NCBI GenBank assembly: GCA_037903355.1
Contig: JBAJFE010000060.1
Location: 558,001-622,000, forward strand
DNA: 64,000 nt
Reading direction: 5' to 3'
Source: Trichuris trichiura
Taxonomy: Eukaryota; Nematoda; Enoplea; Trichinellida; Trichuridae
The translations under genes and the position numbers were made by a program. Below, one piece after another: positions 23,175 through 40,600 of this stretch; the stretch's first letter is position 1, and the number at the start of each line of letters is the position of its first letter. A model generated the notes under the pieces. That model was not told the origin of the DNA. It made no database searches and was given only the letters and a program-made list of their open reading frames with translations.

Positions 23175-24148
23175 TATCACCAATTCGGCTCACCAAATTC
23201 GACGACCACTCGCACAATGTCAGTCTAGAAGCTTATTGTATTAAATGAGGTGCGCAGGTTCGGATCTACTGTGAGTCACCTCTCATTATCGAGTTGACAA
23301 TAATTGCTGGCCTGTTGAAGAATTTATCTAAGTTATGAGTGCTATGCACCAGTCTTAAGCCTCAGCAAGGCTAAATATTTATTTATGCCTGCATATTTTG
23401 ATGATTTTTGCGATATCCTTTTTCTTTAAAGCTAACAAGCGTTCAAACTTAGCACCAATGCTGATCACTTGTTAAAAATTTGTGACAACAAAAAGAAAGC
23501 CTATTGCGCCGTTCGTCAGCGAGGAATTGCCACTTTTTTTGAAGAAAATATGCATATAGTGTACTGTTTCAACGTACCTACCTATCAATAACATAAAGTA
23601 ACACCCTGAAAATAGGGTTTTACGATAACCTCACGATCGACATCTTTCCGGCGTTTGGCAGTAGTGCGTTTTAAAATTTACTACGCTATTAAAATTTTGC
23701 TCGGTCAATACAAACGTAATTGTATCGGTTTTTGCACAACGGCAAAAAAATTTTGCTTTCCGCTTTGCAAAAAGCGTACCTATAAATGAAATGTATTAAT
23801 TCAGTTAAAATGCGTCAACTCCCACTTTTGAACAAGCAAATTCTGCCTTCACTATTTTTCCAATTCCATTTAAGCGAAGCAGTACGCTTCTAATTCATTT
23901 ATGCGCCAGTTTTTGGTGTCTTGCAATTGTACGAGAGCAACTTATGTGAGCAGCATTTGTTAAAAGTGGCAGTGGACGCATTGTGAGTTCAAAGGAGACG
24001 TTTTCATATGACGAAAACACTTCCTTACGTAAACTTGTTTTTTGTAGACTGGAGGGAAACAACTTAAACTAATGCTTTTCAAAGCGTATCGTATTCTTAA
24101 ATTATCAAAGCAAATGGGAACGTTCACAATCCTTAAATCGTACTTTAC
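23175..24148. other. intergenic, no feature seen
   Basis: About 1 kb between the start of CHMP4 and the end of MRPS27 (both minus strand); short open frames only. Confidence 0.5.
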
Positions 24149-26016
24149 TCAGTAACGTTCAATGCGCACAGTGGTACCGCGTTTCTCCAATTCGGGAACT
24201 TTGTATTTGTCGTCAGATGGAAGTTCCTGCTTTCCTTCCTTTACTTGTTCGTCGGAACTTTGTAGCTGAGCAGCTTGCTCCCATTTTGTTTTGTTTTCAA
24301 AGAAAAATAGCAAATCTTCTTCTTCCAAAAACTTTTTCTTTTGCTCCTCAATTTCTGCTAGGCGTTGTTCCAACTGATGCCGCCGAATCTTCGAAAATAA
24401 ACTAATTGAATAAACCGAAAAAGCAGACTACAAAAACTGACTGACCTTATTCTTGACTAGGGTGACGCGATGTTGATTCCATACGGCGAACAGCTTCGAC
24501 TGCTCCGCAATGTCTTCAGCCTCCAACTGAGGCCATGCACTATTCATCTCTTCCGTAAAGGCTTCTTCTATTGAAGTATCAATGAAAGCATCTGCTTTCG
24601 TTTTATGTAACAATTCCTACAAAACAGAAACATCACCATTGAAGTAAAGCAGTGAGCATCCCCACTGAAATACCTTCACGTCACTCCAATCGTCGGCATC
24701 TGACGGAGTTTCAGTAGCAGTTTCTTTACTGTCCGAAGATGACGTAAGCATTGGAGAATTTACAAGTTCCATCTTTACAAATTTAATCCTTTAGAGATAT
24801 AATTTTAAAAATATTACGAGCACTTACTAAAGCGGCACATAACCGAGGATCATCACTTGCTAAAATGAGATTTAATTCCGCTTTGAAAGACTCTTTTTTA
24901 TTGAACAAGCGTAAGCCCCACAGGTGAGCACTTCGCACGCCCAGGCCTGTTGGTAAATGACGACACATCCATGCCATAGTTTTACCCAGTAGCATGCAAG
25001 GATCAGTGAGATCAAAATGTTCGTCAAATATACGGTTCTTTAGGTATGGAACTCTGAAGATTACCTAAAACAACTAGGCTTGATTATGAAAGAAAAATTT
25101 CTTAGATAACCTCCTCGTCATCATCGGCTGGCGCTTCTTCAGGTTTCCTGAGAACCCATGGCTTTCGTTCCTTCTGTCCAAGCCATTTCAAACTGCTTAG
25201 AACAGACATCCAGCAAACTGAAGGCCGAAACTCTTCTTGTACCATCATACTGGAGGCTATTTGAGATGCATCTGAATTTTGTTAAATGCATCCACAAAAC
25301 AATGTACTTTGCGACATGCTATCTACCAGCCATATTTCCCTTTCGTATAAAGTGGTCCATCGCCAAGTTGGCAACAAATGGATCAGGGAAAATGCCAAAA
25401 TTTATCTAAAACCAACAGAGGAACATGACAAAGTGAGCTAATGAATTTACTGGATCGCCTAAGACGGTCATTAGCATCTCGTCCAAACCCAATGACAAAC
25501 ATGCCCTTATAAAGGCATGCTGAGTTGACGGAAGAACAGAAGCGGCGGCTTTGGTATGCCTAATTCTGAAATTGGAATGTAGACCTTGCGAAGAGCAGCG
25601 CTAAACAACCCACTTGTAAATCAAGGACCTTAGCACGTTCAGCTCCTCTTCATTTCGAGCACAATTGACCGCCTAAGAAATTTATTTTAAGAAATAATTA
25701 CTGCTTTCGAAGGTTAAAAAAATACGGCAAACATACTACATCCAAGTCTATGGCACTGCCAACTTTGTTGCCTTGGAAACGTTTTCGGAGTTCCGGGATG
25801 AAACTATCTGCACACAAACCTCTCACATTACCTCGCAGACTCATCGATCTTACACTAACTAGCGTCTAAACCAACAAATACAGGCGTTTCCAATCGCTTT
25901 GCCCATTCGTCGTGACAAGCATACGCCTCGGTCATCATAGAACATAGACGTTGGAAATTAAGGGGACGAGCGCCATTCATGATTTTGTGCACACGTAGTC
26001 GAAATATATTCAACAT
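24149..26016 (-). CDS. MRPS27: mitochondrial ribosomal protein S27
   Basis: Ten exons, 26016-25860, 25807-25740, 25672-25614, 25559-25451, 25405-25327, 25271-25111, 25064-24828, 24772-24674, 24616-24446 and 24388-24149, encode 459 residues; every phase closes. MRPS27 is a pentatricopeptide-repeat protein of the small mitoribosomal subunit. The N-terminus MLNIFRLRVHKIMNGARP looks like a mitochondrial targeting peptide. Matches to animal MRPS27 include YACHDEWAKRLETPVF, INFGIFPDPFVANLAMDHFI and MVQEEFRPSVCWMSVLSSL, then a linker and the C-terminal coiled coil (LEQRLAEIEEQKKKFLEEED). The start ATG is directly preceded by a TTCTAG acceptor. It lies some 6.6 kb from MRPL24 on the opposite strand. 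Confidence 0.9.
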
Positions 26017-27401
26017 TTCTAGAAGAGTAAAGACTTTTATATGGCTTTTTATCAATAGAGAAGTTGATGGCAGCTACAGTAGCAATATTCCACTTATGCC
26101 ATCTCTTGATTGATAAGAAAACGTTGAGCAATCAATCAACTAGGACAATATTTACCTTTCTAATTCAAACCGGATGAACTGAGCAAGCAGGAAAGTTCGA
26201 AAGAAGTATTCGACCAAATACCAGTGCGTACTGTCATAATGAACCTACAAGTCAAATTTACTTTGTAAGATCGAGTACCGCATGTAAACGTAAGCTGAAA
26301 AGTAACGAAATAAAAATAAAACAAAATCAGCTCAATCTGGATAATAGCTGTTTTTTAACGCGGCGGTATAAAGCTCCATTTTCTTTTGGCGCAATGGCTA
26401 AGAATAGGGTTTAGTGGTTCCACAGTGATGCTATGGACGATTTCACTCTTGCCGCAAGCGAATATTTGTAATTGAATTAAACAAATAATCCGATAATAAA
26501 TTAGAGAATATTAGAAAAATTCAAGACATTTTGCATTTACGTGCAGACTTACAAAACAATTATGGCTCATAAAAAACAGTGACGAATGGAAATAAAACTT
26601 TGCGTTATTCATATCGACGCATGGCCCTTGCCGCTACACAGTTTCTATTCGAGTTATTGTTTTTAACAATGAAAACGTGACTACTGCTGCCAAGCAACAG
26701 AGAGCTTTTGTAATGATAGTCCGACTGGTTAAAATTAGTTGGAAGGCTATGATTCAATTTTTTTTACAAGAAAAACACTGCTAAGCACCGACATTCGGGT
26801 TCAATGCCCAATTTGTAGGTCGTCACGATAAGAGGGAACACTCGCTGGTGAAAAGAGCTGTGCGTGCGCAGTCTTGCTTCTGATAATCATTGTTTGTACG
26901 TAGTATACGCATTTGGTGGCGTGACCACAAAATGTCGAGCTGACTAAGCTCGTAGCGCGCGAGAAATGCAATGACCGAAAATTTGCAGTCTCATTTGTTA
27001 AAAATACAGGGCAGCTTGCTGCTTGCCTTTTCGTCCAAAGAAAAAAAATACTACTGATTCCGCTACTTTTGTTACAAGATTGGCTTGTACGCGATTTCAT
27101 AATGCCTTCATTTCGCCTAATTATGTAAAGCAAACTGTTGGTCAACTTGCGCATCATACTTTAGGTGACGTACGCGTATAGGACTAGAAAAGGCGTTCGG
27201 CTTTTAGAGCCGCAACTTCTGCATTGGTCGAGCGGTATGGGAACCAGTTATTGCTTCGGGTCAATTCCGTCAAGGTGCAATTTATGGAGCGGCACTACGC
27301 AATAAACACAAGCAGTTACTGACTCCCTGGTGATTAGAAGTCTTCTTGCCACGTACAGCTGTGTTTAGGTGCTGACATTGTTGAATGTGTACGAACTTAC
27401 T
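26017..27401. other. intergenic between MRPS27 and the Src kinase
   Basis: The two genes diverge here, so both promoters should be inside. A possible untranslated exon ends at a GT site near 26157 on the minus strand. Otherwise only short open frames, no recognisable motif. Confidence 0.4.
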
Positions 27402-30657
<3,256 letters not shown>

Positions 30658-32679
30658 TCGTTCGGATGTTCTGGGTACAATGGCTTCCATTGCATAAGTG
30701 TATCCTTCTTTTTCCTCTTTTATTGTTTGTACTCGTTCATTGTTGTTGCAATGCCAATACTAGATCTCTTTATCTTTAACATCGCTCGGGTGAGAATGCA
30801 CGTACACACCATTACTTTTTCGAACTTTGCCCTCCGCTGATGTGTTGTTATTCAGCTTGCTTTTAAACGGCCTCATAAGCAATGGTTGGACGATGGCTGT
30901 ATGCGACGAAGCAGCAATTGATTATACTTTTACGAATTTTCGCTCTTTCCTTTCAAGGTAGCTTGTCGCGAAGCGCCCACCTATTACTCGAACGTTATAA
31001 TTTGTGAAGCTGTACTTGTTGAATGAGTAGATTTGATTGCGCGTAAGCTTCACGAAATGAAAGTATTTACATTTGCGTTCTATTTGACTTCCAAAGTGGT
31101 CCGCTCTGGTAGGTTGACAGTAGCAGCCATTTCAACGCGCCTGTTTTTACGAGTTACATATTCGAAATTCGCCTAACGTTATTTGGTATTTTACAACGTG
31201 TCTTTCGTTTATTTTTTTTTTAAAGATAACCTAATAACGGAAAAATGAAAGTTTTATGCAAATAAATGCTTCAAATGTTCGGTATAAAATTTTTTCGTCG
31301 CGCTACCAGCCGTTGAACAGCTGTTGCGCTTCGTTTCGCCGAGCGAACTGTTCTCATTAGATGCAGAAATTGGCCGCCGCGAATTTTTTTGTCACAAATT
31401 AGGCAAATAAGCCTTTCGTCACAAATGCGCTGTAAATTCTGCTTAACTGTGGACCTATGAGCAGCCGCTTCACTTGAGGAACGCTCTTGCTAAGTCCGCG
31501 AAAACATTCAGCTTACTTTGTTAAACCGAGCCATATCAGCATTCGGCAATTTGAATTCTAAATTCCTAACCTTTGTTATTCAGGCACGTAACTGATCCGA
31601 TTATGCGCATTTAATGATGCTCAAGTACATAAGCGTCTTACTTAGAGATGGCTTGATTACTTTAAAATTACGGTAGTTGCAATAGATCCTAGTTGCTACT
31701 TAGTCAGTAGCTGTTCTGCCGCCGTCGACGAAGGTGGTCTGTCGGCGGTAGGCGGTTCAGCTGCAATTGAGCGGTCACTCTAACTAGTAAGTTGACTGCA
31801 CTGCGTAGACGATATGTTCAGGTGGCTCGGTCGAGGCTTGGACAATATCCCCGCCTCACTTGCCGAGCTTTGCCCAAGTGAGATTCTCCTCTGCTATTTG
31901 CTTAGGTTTAGTTAATTCTTTTGTTTCTAGGATATAAATGACTTGTAACTGGTGCCACCGAAGCTTCTTTGTCGGTCCCTGATGCAGAGAATGCAGTGAA
32001 ACGATATGGTCAAGACACTGCATTGGGCGAGTGGGTGACTGACAAGCCTGGCCAAACTGAAGATATTCCTTGGGCAGATCGGCTCGCCTCGCATACCGAA
32101 TGTAGAGGGTTACGGCAACTGCGTCATGAATGTAATTTGGAACCCGAAAATGAGATTGGTCAAATTCGTTCAACTTCACTGCGTTATGATATCCATCGAA
32201 GAGACCGTTGACTCATTATTAAAAAGTCGCTCACCGCCTCTACCAATCTGTCCTATTGCAAAATATCCTGTCGTCTACAACTGTCTGTCGAGTGCAATTA
32301 ATAAACTTTGAGTTTTAATTTGTCTTCACGGTTAACATATTAATATTAGCCCGCAAGGTCAATAGCGCGCATCCATAAATCGCTTGGGTTTAGCTGGAAG
32401 AACTGAACGGAAGGCGTGAAGCTAAGCTTGACTCTACTATGTGAGTAAGGTCAGTTTCAGCTTGAAAAAGTCTATGTATGTAACGCCTGTTACGACGTAC
32501 CGCTTTATGTCTTCCATTCGCAAGCCCCATAGATATTTAATTCACTCTTATTCAGCCACACTTTCGTTACTCCACTGTACGTGTTGAGTCGACTGCGTCA
32601 TATTAAGAATAGAACAGCATTTATGCTTAAGATCAATCCTGATTTCTTCTCTGATCAAAGCTTCTTGTCGGTTGTGGGC
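30658..32679. other. gene-poor stretch
   Basis: Includes the Src kinase 3' untranslated region. A 107-residue minus-strand open frame at 31856-32179 has no recognisable motif. No RNA gene seen. Confidence 0.45.
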
Positions 32680-32875
32680 CCTATCGTCATACTGTATGTT
32701 TGCTAGCCATCCTGTTCTGCCCTTACTTAAGCCTAAGCCTAAAGATACGGCTCATTTTTAGGCTTAGGCTTAGTTAATGGCAGAACAGAATAGCCAATGG
32801 ACTCTCCAGTAAGGGCGGAACAAAATGTGTGCATGCTTTTCCGAAAGGAACCTGCATTTCTCGGAAGATGTGGCG
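32680..32875 (+). repeat. fold-back repeat family, copy B
   Basis: Starts with CTATCGTCATACTGTATG and has GCCATCCTGTTCTGCCC, then AAGCCTAAGCCTAAA (about 32728-32742). After a short loop the inverse follows: TTTAGGCTTAGGCTTAG and GGCAGAACAGAATAGCC. The arms are about 37 nt. A tail ends GGAACCTGCATTTCT, shared with copy C. Confidence 0.8.
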
Positions 32876-34642
32876 CATTAGCGACAAGACCCGAAAAGTG
32901 CGTCTAACTTTCAGCTACAAAGCAAGAGTGAGCGGAGCGTTTGTTCGTGGTTAACGAACGAGGGGGATAATTTGCTCGCAATTTTATTTTTTCCATCGTC
33001 GCTGGTTCGTCTAATCTTGCTGGCAGCTGACTTAACGCACTGATTTATGAGCATCAGGTGTTCTATCTTTTTTTTTGTTACTTTACATAAAAACAACATT
33101 TTTTCCAACTGCAGCCACGATGTTCGCTGGAATGCACTCGCTCGAATCGCTTCATCGGCGGTAAATGATGTTCAGGTTTTTAACGCCAGGTCGTTCTTCA
33201 CATTTGGTAAGCTAAGCATAACGCATTACTTCACTCGCGTGTTAGCTACTCCAACGGGGTCAGTTTTTGCCAGCTGACGAACTGACGTTCATTAAAGCGT
33301 ATAGCTGAATGAAACGTTTATTAAAAATGAAACTTCCAAGAAAGAATTCTATGACTTAATGCTCATCTCCTTCGTACCGTGGCGAGCTTAACGACTTGGA
33401 AGCATGGGTGGAATTCGATAAAACTTACTCAAAAACCTTCCGTTGCAGCGCGCGGGACAAAGAGCCAAACCGAATAAGATAAAGAGAACACTTGGTTTCT
33501 AGATTTTGTTTGTTTTAAGACTAACTAATTTCAGCAGAAAGTATTCGCTAAAAATGGGCCAAGAAGCAACAACTGACTGGCCTGAGTTGCTATATTATAA
33601 ACGGTAATTTTGAATTACTTGCAAAAAATTAGAAAGTTCCAACATGCATTTACATCCAGAGAATTACGCCATTTATTACCATTTTAAACACACACCATAA
33701 CTTTGTAACCTCCCGTAATGTGGATTATATTTGCGAATTGACCTCTTTTGGAAGTACAAATACAAATCGAAGCTTTTAGACCTCTGCTCAACCGGTCTAC
33801 CGGATAGTAAACCTTTTGGGTTGAGATTAGCTAGGAATTCCCTTTTTTAGAGAAATTCGCATAGCTTCCTTTAACGGAATCAACGACATTCCGGTGGAAC
33901 CATTTCTTTCATAATAGCTACATGTTTTCTGGTAAAAAGAACGTTCCTCATCGAAACAACAATACAAGATAACACCGTGACGTCAGAACTACGGGGAATC
34001 AGGATAATACTGTTTGAGAAATCATAGCTAACGATTCATTCGCGTCGTATTAGAGACATCATTTCTGATAATGGTCAAAAATATCGATTTGGGAAAGAAC
34101 GGCGACGTACTACGAACTGGCACAAATAGGCGCCTTGAAAAGAGCATTGCAGGGCATTTCGCGCTTTTCGAGAGCGAATAAGCGATTTTCCAAAACTCAG
34201 CGCGTTAAACTTTTCGCTAAGAGTATTTTTAGCAACAAACTAACTGCCTCATTTTTTCAGCAGCGTATTTATAAGGGGAATAAGTAAATAAATTGAATGC
34301 AGATTTTTTCTTCATTCATTTCTTGGAGAAAACTGCGTGTAACCTACGCGCCCACTAATTTACTGTACATAAGTAGCTACCCGGTTAAGCGTATTAGTGT
34401 TCGATCGAAGTAGTGACTCAATGGGCGATGCTTATTCGCTAGTTTGCATTGTGTCACGTGCTTTGCTCATTTAAAAACGTTTCAATGAGAAATGTCCGTA
34501 GTATAAATGGCTAACTCGAATAAGAGAGGGAGAGTGAATGCGCCGTTTAAATATGCTATCCATTTTGTGTTGAATTATTGCGATCCCTCGTTAGTGAACA
34601 AATTTTCCATTGCGTCCATTTCAGATATATACTTTGTGACGG
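32876..34642. other. gene-poor stretch upstream of the CED-1-like gene
   Basis: Should contain the promoter of the engulfment-receptor gene; no motif stands out. Short open frames only. Confidence 0.45.
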
Positions 34643-37600
34643 ATGGTAGCCGCCATAGCCGTTCTGCTCTTTTTACTAGTGCAAGTAGAGACTAGTTTGG
34701 CCTTAGATGGAGAAAATGTGTGCACCAAGTTGGTCGCGTAGGTTTGCAGTCGTCGCTGGATCCTGTCAGACTTTTGCTACGTTGTTGTAGCGTTGAAAAG
34801 GTTCGCTGGGTTCGATACACTCGTCCGTATCGGTACAGAACATATGAATTTTGTTGGGACATAACCAAAGGCCTTTGGTGCGAAAAATACAAGTAAGCAT
34901 TTCTTTTCTATCCGTATTGTCTCCAAAGTTTCCATAATTACTAAGAATTGGCTACAAGGACGGCATGCGCAACGAAACTTATTACGAAACGGAGCTTAGA
35001 GACGTCTGCTGCGATGGCTATAAGGAAGAGAACGAAAAATGCGTTGGTGAGCGGATTTACGCTAGTTTTATCAGTTCTTGGGGTACATTCCGACAGTGAA
35101 TCTGTTTGGCATAATAGTGACGCGTTCCAAATGCCTTTGTTAGCATTGAATCACGCTGGCTAAGCTCCGGGCAGCAATATTGACTATTCCCTGTTTGCAT
35201 AGCAAACATTAGAAATCAGTTCGCATTGGCATTTGCTTTATTACAAAAGCTATTATTTCCATTGGTAATTTTCTCTTTTCTTTTAAACTCATATTCCACA
35301 GAAAGCTGCGGCCAAATGTTAACTTCAAAATATCAATATTGAGGCGCATCTATTTTGTTGCTTACTTAACAGTATGATTTTCGTTGGTCACTTAGTACCG
35401 TTTGTATTGTTGCATTGTGGCAATGATTTCTCGAAAGTTTGATTAGATGTCCCAAAAGAGCAAGAAAAGTACCATCCGATGAGTACGTATCGTCAATAGT
35501 GACGTAATTAGGTTTACTTATCGACCACGCAAAAGAATTAGGAAAAATGTTTTTGTTGAAATAAACGAGGTGGCAAAGAATCGATATTTATTTTCAAAAC
35601 CGTTCATTAAGGTATTTTTAAAATCGACATTCTACTTGACTATTCAACAACTGCCTTTTAACAATAAAGAAGAAGAGGTGCGTAGGTTGTTAAGTAGGTC
35701 GCAGGTGAGTCACTGTTTTTCTATTGTTCGCTTGAACGGCTGTCTGATCTTTATGCAAAGGAATTTGCTTGCGCCTGTGAGTATTAATTGCATCTTTTAT
35801 ACGTTTCCACTTGAAAGTAATCTTTCTGTAATTTTTCTCATTTGCATAACTACTCCATAGTATGTTAGTTTCAGTTGGACAGACTTTTAAAGTAACAAGT
35901 GATTTTGTAGCTTAGGTTCTCTCTCTCTCTTTCCCGGCAATTTCTTGCTGCCGCGCAGCTTAATGGATGGGGCGGCCATCTGTTCACGCTCGCATGCTTT
36001 ATTGAATCGCAAAAGAACATTTGTTCTTAATACAAGTTAGCAAAGCGCAAGAATGCCGTTTCATCTGTGTTACTATTTTTTATTCGTCTCTGCTTTCAGC
36101 GGTGTGTACGAACAAATGCGTCCATGGAACCTGTACGAAGCCCGAAACGTGCACATGTCTTCCCGGATACGGTGGTGAAGTATGCGACAAATGTAAATTT
36201 TTCTTGAATACCTTATTTGTGCAATCTTTATTTATCTCTCTCGTTGCAGCATGCCCGTTCAACAAGTTCGGCGATCGTTGCGAAAAAGATTGCAAGGTTA
36301 GTGTATGCGCATTTTATCGGTGCTTCAGCAAAGTTTTACTGGTTTCAAAACGACCAGTTTCCGAGCACTTAATGCGCGCTATAATGATTTCTGCCTGCTC
36401 TCTTTGCAGTGAACATTCCGCGACTTTTGCCTTTTGCAAAGTTAGACTTTTCAGCTTCCGCTTATTCATCGTAACGTAAAATTGTCTTTGTACCATTTGT
36501 CGGCGTTGATCGATGCAATGAGCAGTCTTTTTCCGCGCTTTCCATTCGAACTCTAATGGGCTTTTGCTGGAAGCAGTTCAAACTAATGCAAAAGTTGATT
36601 AACTATGTTGACCGTATGTGAACTTTATGTTTTACCTTCTTTTTCATTAACGTGTCGCGTCAGTTAAACTGCTGCAAGGAGACGACGCTGTTCACGCTTA
36701 GAGCACGTGATCTGGCGCCAAGTGATAGCATACATTTATGCTTATAAAGTTTGGTCCATCGTAGGTCAATGTTCTCCTAAATTCTCATTTGTTATTGCCC
36801 AGATCGTTTGAGCACTTTTAAATCCTGTATACGTCTATCAGTCAGCTTATTGAAATGCAATCCCGAAAAAGGAAAGTGCGCTACAGGTTTGAAAGTTTTT
36901 GTAAAGCAAAGCGCACCGTTAGTAGTAGTGAATTTATTGCACTCGAAGCATCGAGTCGAAAAATAATAAGGGAAGAAAAGTTGAGCGATTACGTTGCGAC
37001 TTGTATTGATAGTTGGCCGCTTTAGATTTATTTCTCGCGCAATTGAAGCTGCTCAATTTTTTTAAATGTACGTATATTCGTTTCTTTAAGTGATAAGCCT
37101 TAATTGCTTTTAAAAAAAGCTCATTCAAACATTTTAACATTCTCATAAACCTTTTAAATCGTTTCGTATAGTTAGGTCTAATTTTGGTCGATTAGGTTTA
37201 CTAGGGCCGATGTTGTGCAAGCATAACCTAGTGCCAAATTTTGTTGTCTCATTTCGCGTTTTCCATTTGCATTGATCGCTTTTCTTTTTACGAGTAATGT
37301 TTTTATTAGTCTGCTTTTTATTTCAGTGCCAAAATGGTGCATTCTGCGATCCTTCCGATGGTAAATGTTTCTGCTTACCAGGTTACGTAGGTCCTACTTG
37401 TGGGGATACGTGTCCAGCGGTATATGAGCAACTTCATTCCTGTACATATTCATATAGCGTCTAATTGCAGGGTACCTATGGACATGATTGTAGCCATAAG
37501 TGTCTTTGTAAGTTTTTTCTTTCTGTAATTTTTGCAGAAGTAACGATGTTGCTTTAAGGTTTAAACGACGGTAAGTGTAATCACGTTACCGGCGAATGTT

Positions 37601-40600
37601 CCTGTCCTCCCGGCTTCGAGGGCCTCCTGTAAGTCGAAGGCTTTATTTTTTTGTTCACCATTACCTTTGCTTCCGCAGCTGCGAAAAGGCTTGCCGGGGT
37701 CGACACGGGCCTGACTGCCAATGGGAATGCGAATGCCAGAATGGCGGAAAATGCGATCCCGTAAATGGCAGTTGCGCTTGCACGGCTGGCTGGACAGTAG
37801 GGCTTTTCCATTGACGAAGATTATTTAAATTCTTTTCTCGCAGGGTCCCATATGCACGGAACCATGTCCCCACGGAACGTACGGCGCGAATTGTACGCAC
37901 AAATGCGAATGCAAAAACGAAGCAGTCTGCGACCGCTTTAACGGTAGTTGTATTTGTCCAGTTGGCTTCAGCGGTACTCTATGCGAGCAGCCGTGCCAGC
38001 CTGGTTACTACGGCGAGAAATGCTTGCACAAATGCGATTGCGTAAACGCCGATCGCTGTTCTCCCTCGGATGGAAAATGCATTTGTTCCGAAGGCTTTCA
38101 CGGACAGAAGTGCGAAAATCGAAGTAAGGCCACCAACTTTGCATAAACATGTTCCCATTACTTGTAATTCTCAATTTATTTGAATTTCTTTTAGCTTGTC
38201 CGCGAGAAAGGTACGGTTCCGATTGCAACAAAGTTTGCCCTTGCGTAATGGAAAATACGAAAATGTAATGTTAATTAATCGCTATGCGAAGTGGTCTTTT
38301 GTACAACGCCCATTTAGGTGCCACCCTGTTAGCGGCAAATGCTTTTGCGAACCCGGCTGGACGGGACTCACTTGCTCGCAGGTCTGTCCCACGTATACGT
38401 ACGGCGAAAAGTGTCGCAACTTCTGCTCTTGCAAGGTCAGTTGATTGTCTCCTTATTAGGGCATTAATTTTTCACTCCTTGAATGTTAGTTTTTACATTT
38501 CGATTTGGATATTATTAACATATTCATATTCGGTTTTTTGCTAGCATAGTTGTACTAAATTTTGGCAAACAGTGGCAGTTTGCATGGCGTTCAGTGATGA
38601 TATTCTAATTTTGTTACTTTTAGAACGACGCTTTTTGCGATTCGGTTACTGGTGAATGCATATGTCTTCCCGGATTCTTTGGAAAAAAGTAGTTTATATT
38701 GCTTCTATTCTTTATTTTTTAAAAACGTTTTTTTTCCTAGCTGCGAAAGCCCATGCAAAGAGGGCACTTTCGGCCGTCACTGCCTTCATCAGTAGGAACG
38801 ATATAAGCTTGGCGCAGTTCCATTTTGTTAAATATCTTCTTTCTTAGATGTTCTTGTCAAAATGGCGCCCAGTGTAGCGGCTCAAGCGGCGATTGTTTTT
38901 GTCTTCCCGGTAGTTTATTATTTACTTTTTTTTGTTGTTTTAGTGAGTTGACCATTGCTAATTGTTTAGGTTGGACTGGTACAGATTGCACTATACCATG
39001 CGGCTCAGGAAGATACGGGGACCGTTGCAACAGCACTTGCAGTTGTACGCTTTATCCTACTCCGTTTTTGGTAATGACTTTTTGAAAAAGAAAAAATATT
39101 TTTTGAAGGCAGCGGCAACGGTGGTTGCTCAGCTATCAATGGTCAATGCCATTGCGATCCTGGTTATACCGGTATAAACTGCGAGCATCCTTGCGAGGTA
39201 AACTTTAATTTCTCACTGCACTGTCGGTTGATGGGCGACTGCTTACAGCGTGGTAAGTTCGGCCCTGACTGCTCGCTCAACTGCGACTGCGAACACGGGA
39301 CATCTTGCGATCCAAGAACCGGAGAATGCAAATGTGATGCAGATCATCACGGTATTTTTTTTTGCAATTGCCTACAGTTAAATTTCCATTTTGAGATATC
39401 TCTTATCTGCACAGACAGACTGCGCGGTTACGTTCTTTACATTGAAAAGATCGACGCTTTCAGAACAGATCCGCTTCCTTTCTCAATGATTTCTCTTCGT
39501 TTTTTCACTTTAAATAGTCTACATCAGTTTTAAAAAACGTTTCCTTGCAATCGTGACAAAACATTCGATCTATCCAATATGTTTCGTTTAGGAGTGCGTT
39601 GTTCAAGTACATGCGAGGCGCAGTTTTGGGGCGAACATTGCGACAAGCCTTGCCATTGCTCTGATCATGGTACCTGTGATCAATTCACAGGCGACTGTAT
39701 GTGCTACGATGGATTCTCAGGAAAGCAATGCGAACGATGTGAGCTTTTTCAATCGACCTTTCAAGTGATAGAACAATTGTTGTATTAGCTTGTCCTGCGG
39801 GCTATTTCGGTCGCAACTGTGCCTTAAAATGTCCAGCGTGCCTTCATAACAGTACACACGGTTGTCATCCAGTCACTGGACACTGTTTATGTAGTGCTGG
39901 ATACACGGGCACTTTTTGCGAGCAAGGTACAGTGTGACTTTGTATTTTTTTTTCAAAGCATTGCTTGTTTAAAGTACGTCTATTATATAGGTGTAAATGT
40001 ATTCTTTCACTAACAGCCTGTAAAAATATTTCATTAATTACTCCGACTTGAAGTTCTGATAAACGTTTTGCGTCTAATGCTGCTAAACGTTTGTTTCAGC
40101 ATGTCCGGTAGGCTTCTTTGGACAGAACTGTTCTCAAAAGTGTGCCTGCAATCTTACGTACAGTTTCTGCCATCACATCACTGGACAGTGTCAGTGTTTT
40201 CCTGGAAAGAAGGGAACATTGTGCGAAGAAGGTGAATTGAATTTATTATTTTTTAAAGCATATTGGCCTTTGCGAGTGATATTGCTTGTTCGCGTAGAAA
40301 CTATTCTATAAAAGCCACATTCCTGTACTGTAACCCAACAGCATGTAGATTTCTTCATGGTTGGATTGCGCCTAGTACTGACTGCATTTTATAAGAGAAG
40401 GCTCTGTTGCATGACGTCATCGTGAAACTGTTGTTTCGCATTTCGGTTTGGTCATTGTGGCAACTAACTTGACAGGAAGGGGAAATCTGCATCAATTACT
40501 TTTTCCCTGCGTTGTTTAGGCTTTTAAAGCATAACAATGGACAGTATGCATATTCGGCTAGCAATAAATAACTTCAACCACACTCAGAAGTACTGAGTGG

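Noticed and set aside
27205..27275. tRNA-like word TGGTCGAGCGGTATGGG with a later GGGTCAATTCC
   Set aside because: Box-like words are present, but no acceptor, anticodon or T-arm pairing could be drawn.
31856..32179. 107-residue minus-strand open frame
   Set aside because: No domain, no splice context and no link to neighbours; a frame of this length is expected by chance in 64 kb.
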